In this document: positions 55,157 to 64,000 of the stretch, piece by piece
How positions within the stretch are numbered: the stretch's first letter is position 1
Layout of the letters: the number at the start of each line of letters is the position of its first letter
From: Papaver somniferum
Taxonomy: Eukaryota; Streptophyta; Magnoliopsida; Ranunculales; Papaveraceae
DNA: 64,000 bases
Assembly: GCF_003573695.1 (NCBI RefSeq)
Contig: NC_039362.1
Coordinates: 198,626,585-198,690,584 of the forward strand
Direction of reading: 5' to 3'
Notes under the pieces: generated by a model
Told to the model about the DNA's origin: nothing
What the model saw: only the letters and a program-made list of their open reading frames with translations
Database searches by the model: none
Made by a program: the position numbers and the translations under genes

Positions 55157-57046
55157 TGATGAATGCTAAAAAGTACATATTTCTATATATTTTTCTTGGC
55201 ATTTAACTCATCTTTTGTGCATTAATTCTACATTTTATCCCATATTCTGTGTTTTCGTTGTTTTCAAGAATAAATACTTTTCTTAATTAATTTTGCATTT
55301 TTAGGTACTAAATAAAGCCTGGTTAACTCACGGAGCGAAAAGAGCAAAGGAACGGCAAAGACTCTCGCTAGGAGGAAGCGAAGAATGATGTTTGCAAGAG
55401 CCGGATCAACGAGAAGTGGGCTTGAAGAGGAAGAATTGTTCTTAAAGAATATATGGGCTTGGCATACCCAAGGCCCAAAACCCTTACCCAAATCCATTTC
55501 CATTATCCATACCCATTTCCATGAGAACCGTCAGATTGGATCCATCTCATCATCCAACGGTCGCCTCATCATTGTGCATCAAAATCCAAAGCTCCTGTCA
55601 AACACCATAGTACCTAACTCCATCTGGAGCCGTCAGCTTCGTTGTATCTCATCATCCAACGGTCGCTTCAAGCTTCATCCCATCGTGCCGTTCAATTACA
55701 TCCAAAACTGATCATCCAGCGTCGTTCGTTCGCTGTGCATCAGACTCCGATGTACCGCTCAACACCCTAGCCATCGAACCCATCGACCTAAAACAAAAAT
55801 CTCCTTCTTCCCAAATCAATTTTCCCCAAAACCCATCTTCCTCTTCCCCCGACCATGGAAGACACTGTCATGTCTGCTCCACCGTCTCCATCTCCACCAG
55901 GACACCACCACCATCACCTACCTCTTCCCTAGTCGTGTCTGTCTTGTTCTTAGCATCGATTTTTGATGCTACCAAGAAGACAAACATAACCAGGGTTTCA
56001 CCACAGTGAAGAGAAGACAAAATTTGGGAGAAATTCGAGTAGAGGATTAGCAGAGGAGGAGAAGTACAAGCATGGGTTGGCGTCAATTTGCAGAGGGGAC
56101 AACAATTCAGAGGGTATGGTGAGTTTTCCCCAATTTCCCAAGAACCCTAATTTTATCAAATTTGGGGAAAATGCTTGTAAACCCTAATTGAATGTTTTGG
56201 GTATAAATAGAGATGAAGGGTGAATGTTAGAATCATGCATGGATTAGCCAGAGCACAACCCATTAGAGGCCTGGACTAGCCAATGCTCTCTACTATCACT
56301 TCTCAATCTACTGTTAAATTCTGTTCAATTTCAATTCAAGTTCATAATTCAGTTAATGTTCAGTTTAAGCTTCAGTTGTTCAGTAAAATTTATCATGTTC
56401 TAGTTTAATTGCTAAGGTTGAGATGAAACCAATTCCACTGCTAGTTAGTTGAAATCATAGATATTGTTCTTGTTGTGCTAAAACTGTTTAGGATAAATTA
56501 TCCTTCAGGATTGCTTACTCATCTAAGTGATTGATCTGCGGTTAGTTTGTTTTGTGAGAGGACAACTAATACTAGGATTAGATAATTATCTTAGTGATAC
56601 TAAACCATCCTCCTGAAACAACCCTTTGATGAGCAGCAGGCTTGAACCTTCACTGCCATCTAGATAGTCAGCAAGCCTAGAAGATCACTGATATCTACAC
56701 CAGGGACAAGAGTGATATTGAAATTGAGATTGCCTTAGCATAGGTTATTGGTGGATTCAATACCTTAGTAACATTTGCTCTCTGTTGTTTAGTTACACTT
56801 TCTGTCACTAGTTCAGTTACACCAAAACAGCTCAGTTGTGTTTCAACACAACACAAAAATCATTATCTGTCACTTTGTCACATAGAATCAGTTAGTAAAA
56901 GACCATTAGAAGATTTCAATCACACTCAAGTCCCTGTGGAATGACCCTGTTCTTGCACACAAGCTACAACTGACCCTGTGCACTTGCAGGTATAACATGT
57001 AGGCTGCTTCATTGTCTTATTTTCTTACACTCTTAAAAGCCTACCA
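55157..57046 (+). mobile_element. Athila-like solo LTR
   Basis: 1890 bp from TGATGAATGC to CCTACCA, flanked by AGACA on both sides (55152-55156 and 57047-57051). A TATA box TATAAATAG at 56202-56210 sets the plus orientation. The start (TGATGAATGCTAAAAAGT) and the block 'TCCCTGTGGAATGACCC' near the end are typical of Athila/gypsy LTRs. No internal sequence or second LTR is present, so the rest was lost by LTR-LTR recombination. The 108-codon frame at 55385-55711 is probably chance. Confidence 0.88.
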
Positions 57047-57542
57047 AGACACACAATGGAGCCTTCACGGTAAAACATAATAAAATGGATCAATGAAGAT
57101 CAATACCGTGGATAACATATAAGGATCTATTCTATTTTCCATCATAATGACATAATAGACTTTATCCTTGTTGAACAAAAGATTTTATCTTATTTTCCAC
57201 CAAATACATGATTGCATAGGCATAACTTTTGTATATGTCAAAAGTCCATTCGTCCTTTCATCAATACGAATACCGATTCATGAACGAATTTACTTTCGAC
57301 TGCAATATGGGACCTTCAAGTTCACGGACATAAACAATACATATCCCATAAAATTATTGCAATATTACAAACCATTAAAATACTGCAATAAACATCATCC
57401 TCCAAATAATTTTAGAATTTAATACCAATAAACCCAAAAAAAATATCATAAGAATATGAAAACGAAAATAACTATGTGTAGTCACAATCATCGCTATTCA
57501 AAGCACTAGTTATTCTTCTAACTAATCCAAAAAGAAGACATC
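57047..57542 (-). other. Spacer of the non-autonomous element right of the solo LTR
   Basis: No gene supported. The block at 57066-57250 (ATAAAATGGATCAATGAAG..., CTATTTTCCATCATAATGACATAATAGAC) is shared with the outer element at about 62590-62770. Confidence 0.5.
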
Positions 57543-57933
57543 CTAGGCATTCATGAACTTTTCCAAAGTTTCTTCAGAGAACTCCTTCTCATTATTGAAG
57601 ATTTCATTAACAAAGGGATCATTCAAATCCTCCAAGTCTTTTGAAAACGCTGTCAACTTACTGAGTTCTTTTTCTAGTTTTCGTACAGTGTTTGTAGATT
57701 GAGACAACATTCATTCATATTGAACAATATCTTCTAAGGATGCATAAATCCGAGATTTTAAGCTGTTTCTTTTCTTGATGAATTTTTTTACCAGAACCAG
57801 TTTAAGGAAGGATTTTTACCATTAATTGTAGCCTTCACTTTCTTCAAACCTGTGGAGGAAATTACATTACACTGACTACGTTAGCTGCCAGCATTGTATT
57901 CCTGCTTGTGCTGCATCTAGTAACAGGTGCCAT
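57543..57933 (-). pseudogene. Decayed coiled-coil ORF of the non-autonomous element
   Basis: The minus frame begins ATG at 57933 (MAPVTRCSTSRNTM). It breaks near 57865 and again near 57800, where the reading moves to KKFIKKRNSLKSRIYASLEDIVQYE. It then has a stop and continues MLSQSTNTVRKLEKELSKL, AFSKDLEDLNDPFVNEIF, FSEETLEKFMNA to TAG at 57543-57545. Charged residues at regular spacing suggest a coiled coil. About 130 codons originally. I do not recognise the family. It lies between the larger ORF and the solo LTR. Confidence 0.5.
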
Positions 57934-58117
57934 GGAATAGAAGTTTTTTGAAATACACCGTTCGTGAACCACGGAAACCCTGGACAAACAAAAGCTTTTG
58001 TATTTTTAGATATATATATATAGGTAAAAACAAAAATAACCAAAAATACACTCCTTGAGCCAAAAGACGCAAATCCCCATTTTCTCAAGACAAACATGGG
58101 GACGCGGACGTCTAGGG

Positions 58118-59182
58118 TTAGGTAGAAACAATGGGATCAAAAATATCCCCTTGTTTATCCCATAGTGGTTTTTTAAGGTAAGACACTTGAGCAGAGATTC
58201 TTCTTCTTTTGTTCCCCGAAGCACTAGTCATGTAGGACCTGCAACAATTATAAGTAGATTGAATAGCTAAAAGGCATTCTATAGGAACAATCGTTTCTTT
58301 AGGCTCAACAATTTCAACACGTGAGTATCCTTGAGAAAAGAGCCTGAGATTATCTCTGAAGGTTTTTAAACATTCTCCCTCATTCCTGGATACCCATTTA
58401 GAACCTTCATAATAGACATTGGACTTGCATGGTACAAGGTTCCACATAATTTGTCTATGAAGTTGATCTAACTCATTAATAATCAATTTTTTCCAAGAGG
58501 AGTTGCTCAGAGTTATATCAGTATTTCCTGGTTCTGAATGAGACAAATAGCAACCTATCGAAAGATGTCCTTCTGTCTTGGTTGTAGAGTCTTTTCCAAG
58601 TTTGGAGGCGATAGAGGATACACACAATGAGGAATCACCTAACACATGTAGAAAAGGGCCACAATCACGGTCACTACACCATCGAAGATAAGAAGTAGGA
58701 AAAGAAGTAAGATTTCCTATACCATCGGTACTTTTCTGTATAGAATTTCCTGATAGTATTGTACGTCCCTTTTGAGTAATACACGGTTGCACAACATTCG
58801 TGCAAGGATTACTTTCAGTCTTCAGACTCTTTAAAGATGACGTACAGGGTCGAAGAGGATGATCGGATGAGTATCCATAAAGGCCAGACCCTTGGCATTT
58901 GTCTGAGTGGTTCCTAGTCACATCAGTTTTCTCAACAAACGATCATTGAACATTATCTGAAGAGTGACAATTATTTGGAAAGGAGCAACTGGATTCTCTC
59001 AGATTCAACGAGAGATTCTTACTAGATATCAAATCCTTAAGAGTTGCAATTTCTGCAACAAGACCAGAATAGATCCGGGTTTGTTCTTCCAATCTCTTCT
59101 GAAGATTAACCAGTTTATCAGACCTTTTCCTACGGTTATTTTTTAAACCTGGTGAGGCGTCAAATGAGACTTTACGGTCCAT
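58118..59182 (-). pseudogene. Unrecognised ORF in the gag position of the non-autonomous SIRE-like element
   Basis: ATG 59182 (MDRKVSFDASPGLKNN) is 52 bases from the primer site, matching the position and first residues of the true gag at 19762 (MDRGV). The frame runs 354 codons to 58118 with one TGA at 58943-58945 (codon 80). The N-terminal part has a basic patch (NNRRKRSDK) then a likely coiled coil (KLVNLQKRLEEQTRIYSGLV). The larger part is Ser/Cys-rich, then has SSWKKLIINELDQLHRQIMWNL, SKWVSRNEGECLKTF, ECLLAIQSTYNCC and a second basic patch (GNKRRRISAQ). No UBN2 domain, knuckle or pol motif. It may be a captured host sequence or a fast-evolving element protein. Confidence 0.55.
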
Positions 59183-59234
59183 ATAGTAAGATCTCCACAA
59201 ACACAGACTTTTGAGGTCTCTAACGTGTTTGCCC

Positions 59235-59246
59235 GCTCTGATACCA
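59235..59246 (-). other. Primer-binding site of the non-autonomous element
   Basis: The minus strand reads TGGTATCAGAGC two bases inside the right LTR, the initiator tRNA-Met site as at 19699. Confidence 0.9.
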
Positions 59247-59248
59247 AT

Positions 59249-61658
59249 TGAAAAAGCGGGGGCCTAACAACACCACCCAATATTTCGCTTAGCAATCTGT
59301 ACGGACTAACTCCGAAATACTTTGCTAGAGAATCAACTAGATAGTCAGACTCAATCTGGATAAAAGTATCTCAAGGAGTTGATATCTCTCTCTATATTGA
59401 TTTGATTTTTACTCAAGCTAAAAACAATAGCGCGTCTTTATCAAATACAAGAAATACTTTGACGGTACCAAAGACCAATGTCCAAGGATCAATCAATATC
59501 AATCAACAACCAAAGGTTGGATTTCCAATTGATGATTACGAACACACAACCTGTATTATTTCAATTATATAAAATATAATGCGGAAAAGAAATAACACAG
59601 ACACCAAAAATTTTGTTAACGAGGAAACCGCAAATGCAGAAAAACCCCGGGCCCTAATCCAGATTGAATACACACTGTATTAAGCCGCTACAGACACTAG
59701 CCTACTGCAAACTAACTTCGGACTGGACTATAGTTGAACCCCAATCAGTCTCCCACCGATCCAAGGTACAGTTGTACTCCTACGCCTCTGATCCCAGCAG
59801 GATACTGCGCACTTGATTCCCTTAGATGATCTCACCCACAACCAAGAGTTGTTGCAACCCAAAATTACAGACTTGATAATAAACAGATTTGTCTCACACA
59901 AAAAAGTCTATCAAAGGATAAATCTGTCTCCCACAGATAAACCCTAGGTTTTGTTCTGTCTTTTGATATAAAATCAAGGTGAACAGGAACCAATTGATAA
60001 TCCGGTCTTAGATTCCCGAAGAACAGCCTAGATTAATCAATCACCTCTCTACAATCCTTCCTGACTACACAAGCGGATTGTCGAGGAATCACAAACAGTG
60101 AGACGAAGATGTTTGTGACTTCTTTATCTTGCATATCGGAGAACTCTCACGATCTCAAGTCAATCAATCGATTGTACTCGTACGATAGAAGATGCAAGAT
60201 CAGATCACACAACCACAATAAGGTAGTAGCGGTCTGGCTTCACAATCCCAATGAAGTCTTTAAGTCGTTAACCTGATTTTAGAGAAGAAAATCAAAGGTT
60301 AATGGAGATCGACTCTAGCGGGCGCACTAGTAGCACACAGACGTGTGGGGATTAGTTTTGCACAATACTAGATGTCTCCTTTATATATCCTTCAAATCAG
60401 GGTTTTGCCTTAGTTACAAAGCAATCCTTATTCACCGTTAGATGAAAACCTGATTTAGATTCAAGCTAATATTTCTCAATCGTTAGATCGAAAACTTAGC
60501 TTGTCACACACTCTTGGGTAGACGTTTACTGGGTTCGTGAAAACCATTCCCAAAAGTGTACGTGTATGTTGGTTCAACATAATAACCCAAAAGGTTAACC
60601 ATATGATCATTTCATATTAACCTTGTTCTTCTTCACCATAACTAGTTCAATTGACTCAAATGAACTAGTTAAAGAGTTGTTCAATTGCTATGAGATCTTA
60701 TGTAACTACACAAGATACAACTGAAACAAAGATGATTCGATTCGATTGAATCGACTCTTGAACATTATAGCCACGGTTTGCATAAAGCATTCTTTAGAAA
60801 TTTAATGTTTCATGTTCAGAGCACATCTTTAGATCATAACCTCTTAAGTTCACAAACAAGTTCGCGGACTTAAGTTAATCGATTGAGTTTTACAAACTCA
60901 GCAGAAATTCTCGGAAAGAGAACTTCCGCCAGTTCGCGTACTTAGCACACAAACGAGTTTTGGAAAATCCAACAGAAATTCTCGGTCGAGAACTTTCGAC
61001 AGTTCGCGGACTAAGTCTGTGGACTGGGTCCGCGGACTTGGTAAGCCAATTCCACAATCCTCCCGATTTCTCTTGATCAACAAAGTTTGAAAACTTCGGT
61101 TCAAGGAATACATGTTTATGTAATCTAAACTCTCATTTCAATCATTGAGACATTCTCAGAGGACGTTATGTAGCTGTTATTCACAGACAGATTCACGTCA
61201 GAGCAATTCTCAAAGTGATTGAAACTTTTCATGACTTTCGTCACTAGGTGAAGATAAACTTGATCAAAGCGAAACGCTTTAACAACACACGATTTCGAGA
61301 TAAAAGATAAGCAATGAATGCTCATCTCGAAATGTCAAATGTGTATGATCTAGTCTATATAGCATATGACTTTTGTCTCATAAGATGTAGGAGATAGAAG
61401 AGATAGACTTTTGAATGATAGATAAGTTTAAGTCTCCACATACCTTTTTGTTGATGAAGTTCCACAGTTCCTTGTATAGATCTTTGTCGTTGTATGATGA
61501 ATCGCCATGAAGTCCTTGAGATCAACTACACTTTTGTATCCTAGTCCGAGACTTAGTTATGTGGGATAGAAATCAAGACTTATAGTTTTGATCACTAACA
61601 TTGACAAACATGCTTGAGATAGAAACGCATGCGAGGTTGACCAAGCTATGCTCTAACA
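59249..61658 (-). repeat. 5' LTR of the non-autonomous SIRE-like element
   Basis: 2410 bp. On the plus strand it starts TGAAAAAGCGGGGG and ends ATGCTCTAACA, followed by TAAAT. It contains GTTCGCGGAC-type repeats at about 60860-61045, like the 3' LTR but with one unit fewer. Confidence 0.92.
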
Positions 61659-61663
61659 TAAAT

Positions 61664-62839
61664 AACACTTTGTAGCTTCTCTTCCACATGCTTGATCTCC
61701 TTGGTGCTTCAACATTACTTGAAAACTTCGTCTTTTCCAAGTACTCCCATGATTCCATAGATGTTAAATTCAGCATCATAGTTGTTGAAGTTTCGTAGCC
61801 ATAACAATGAGAAAACAAAAGCTCTTGATCATTGTTATACAGTGTCATAGTATTATTACACAGCATCAAAGTTCTCATATCACAACTTCGACAACAATAC
61901 TATGGTGATATGTATTACTCCCCCTTAGTCAATACTTTCATTTCAACATGAAAACCACTCCCCCTTACATAATGACCCGTAAAGCATGTAAATCATATGT
62001 ATTTGTAGTGTGAACTACACATTAATTCTCCCCCTTTTTGTCAATAAAATTGGCAAAAGGTACGAAAACGGGATCCTAATGAAATTTTTACGAAGACGCT
62101 TCAAGACCAAAGAAAAGTACATATCAACTTGTTTAGATGCAATCATAAAGCCAAGGATAAATGCATTCATCAAGGAGTTTATAAAGATACAAGATAACCC
62201 CTAAATAATTCCACAGCCTCACTCCCCACAAAGATATGGAAATTAAGCGCAAGTTCATAACAACTCTCCCCCATTTGATGTCATTCCCAAGAGAACAACA
62301 AGAGCGACCTTACTTTTACAAGAAAAGAAGGATTTTATTGGACACCAAAATCCATAAAGAAATGATTTTCTATATCCAAAATTCTCAATTAAACTAACCG
62401 CAAGAGAACCCATGATTAATTTAATCGGAGTACACAACCAAAATAACCACAAACGAATCTATGATTAATCTAGTTGGAAATGCTCGACATAAGAGAGCTT
62501 ACGGAGCTACGACTAAGTTCACCATAAAAGAATGATTAAGTGAATCGTCTCATGCTCAACATAAGAAACACTTATGGAGCATTGTAGTATACACATAAAA
62601 TATGGATCAGGGAATGATCAATACTGCGACATATACAAGGATTCATTCTATTTTCCATCATTATTTGCACAATGACATACAATAGACATAATCCTTATAA
62701 ACAAAAGATTTTAACCTATCTTCCATCAATAATTGAAATAATAGGCTTAATTTTTGTTTGTCAAAAGTTTATCGATCTTGTATCAATACATGCATATCGA
62801 CATATAAAACAGATAACTTTTGACATCATATGGGACAAT
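61664..62839 (-). mobile_element. Internal region of the outer SIRE-like element, right piece
   Basis: This continues the 3' spacer cut at 51387. It follows the same order as 53870-55150 and 57066-57300: CTTGTCATTG-like block, purine tracts (complement CTCCCCCTTA near 61919 and 61950, CTCCCCCTTTTTGTC at 62028), CTCAACATAAG units, then the CTATTTTCCATCA block. No coding frame. It is cut at 62839 by an LTR in the opposite orientation. Confidence 0.75.
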
Positions 62840-64000
62840 TGTTAGAGCATAGCTTGGTCAACCTCGCATGCATTGCTATATCAAGCATGTTTGTCAATGT
62901 TAGTGATCAAAACTATGAGTCTTGATTTCTAGTATATTGTAGCTAAGTCCCGGACTAGGATAGAAAAGTGTAGTTGAGCTCAAGGACTTCATGGTGATTC
63001 ATCATACAACGACGAAGATCTACTCAAGGAAACGTGAAACTTCATCAACAAAAAGGTATGTGGAGACTTGAACTTATTTATCACTCAAAATTCTATCTAT
63101 TCTATCTCCTACTTCTTATGAGACAAAAAGTCGTATGCTATATAGACTGGATCATACACATTTGACATTTCGAGCTGAGTATTCACTACTTATCTTTTTC
63201 TCGAAATCGTGTGTTGGTAAAGCGTTTCGCTTTGATCAAGTTTATCTTCACCTAGTGACGAAAGTCATGAAAAGTTTCAATTACTTTGAGAATTGTTCTG
63301 ACGTGAAACGGTCTGAGAATAAGGTCCTCTGAGAATGTCCCAATGATTGGAATGAGAGTTTAGATTAAATAACCATGTATTCCTTAATCCGAAGTTTCCG
63401 AACTTTGTTGATTGAGAGAAACCGGAGGAATTGGCTTTTCCAAGTCCGCGAACCCAGTCCGCGAACTGACGGAAGTGCTCTTACCAAGAATTTCTGCTGG
63501 GATTTTCCAAAAACTCGTTTGCGTGTTTAGTCCGCGAACTGGCGGAAGTCTCTTTCCCGAGATTTTCTGCTGAGTTTAGAAAACTCTGCCAGTTGCCTTA
63601 AGTCCGCGAACTTGTTTATGAGCTTAAGTGGTTATGATCTAAAGATATTCTCTGAACATGAAACTTAAATGAATGCTTTATGCAAACCGTGGCTATAAAG
63701 TTCATGAGCCGATTCATTAAATCGAATCATCTTTGTTTCAATTGTATCTTGTGTAGTTAAATTGAACAACTCTCTAACTAGTTCATTTGAGTCAATTGAA
63801 CTAGTTATGGTGAAGAAGAACTAGGTTAATATGAAATGCTCATATGGTTAACCCTTTGGGTTACTATGTTGAACCAACATACACGTACATGTTTGGGCAC
63901 GGTTTTCACAAACCCAGTAAACGTCTACCCAAGTGTGTGTGACAAGCTAAGTTTTCGATCTAACGGTTGAGAAATATTATCTTGAATCTAAATCAGGTTT
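62840..64000 (+). repeat. SIRE-like LTR in plus orientation, running off the window
   Basis: It starts TGTTAGAGCATAGCTTGG and can be followed against the complements of 51393-53805 and 59249-61658 to the last base, with GTCCGCGAAC repeats at 63443-63612. Only about the first half is inside. Whether it is a solo LTR or begins a full element cannot be told here. Confidence 0.85.

Larger units (their letters stand above)
51393..61658 (-). mobile_element. Complete non-autonomous SIRE-like element
   Basis: LTRs 51393-53805 (2413 bp) and 59249-61658 (2410 bp), highly similar, flank 5.4 kb, of which 1.9 kb is a later solo LTR. The TSD TAAAT lies at 51388-51392 and 61659-61663. The minus strand holds the primer-binding site (59235-59246) and polypurine tract (AAAGGGGGAGAT, 53806-53817). 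No UBN2 gag, protease, integrase or reverse transcriptase is visible. Instead there is a 355-codon frame with one stop and a second coiled-coil frame, both unfamiliar. It must rely on enzymes of an autonomous relative. It is nested in an older member of its own family. Confidence 0.9.

Noticed and set aside
55385..55711. 108-codon frame in the solo LTR
   Set aside because: It lies in LTR sequence near the presumed U3 region; composition is low-complexity and nothing resembles a known protein.

Overview
This is nuclear DNA from a flowering plant, probably a eudicot. The evidence is a spliced HOOKLESS1-type gene, an ABI4-type AP2/ERF gene, AT-rich intergenic DNA with GT-AG introns, and a dense load of nested plant LTR retrotransposons. 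The repeat families made me think of the poppy family (Papaveraceae), but I cannot verify that. Only two loci look like ordinary host genes: an intronless ABI4-like transcription factor (27710-28747) and a two-exon HLS1-like N-acetyltransferase (40436-41782). Almost everything else that can be recognised is mobile DNA.

Left third (1-25230): a nest of retrotransposons. An Athila-like LTR with its leader lies at 1-1470. A Tat-lineage Ty3/gypsy element on the minus strand (LTR parts 2471-2828 and 12138-14051, internal part 14052-17099) was invaded twice. A complete related element (2829-12132, TSD GGTGG) sits in its LTR, and a SIRE-like Ty1/copia element (17100-23918) sits in its integrase. The complete Tat element keeps gag and a protease but has lost reverse transcriptase, RNase H and most of integrase. 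Both Tat elements carry an extra open frame on the opposite strand next to the 3' LTR, and in the older one this frame appears spliced. The SIRE-like element has gag but no pol, carries a 415-bp Harbinger-type MITE in its left LTR, and ends abruptly against a LINE fragment (23919-25230).

Middle (25231-42944): the gene-bearing part. It holds the ABI4-like gene, then a complete Mutator-like element (30880-36965) with 84-bp TIRs, a perfect 9-bp TSD and a six-coding-exon transposase that reads open throughout (about 1063 aa). This element also carries a convergent second gene for a zinc-knuckle/GRF-finger protein, interrupted by one stop. The HLS1-like gene follows.

Right third (42945-64000): a complete but mutated Ty1/copia element (42945-47925, TSD AACCC), then a second nest. 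A SIRE-like element (LTR 48946-51331, internal sequence resuming at 61664) is split by a complete non-autonomous relative (51393-61658, TSD TAAAT), which is itself split by an Athila-like solo LTR (55157-57046, TSD AGACA). A further SIRE-like LTR in the opposite orientation starts at 62840 and runs off the window. The non-autonomous element encodes unfamiliar proteins where gag-pol should be.

The most promising leads are the MULE with an apparently intact transposase and its second gene, the unrecognised proteins in the non-autonomous SIRE-like element, and the antisense genes of the Tat elements. All boundaries, splice sites and identities were read by eye; no alignment or database search was run.
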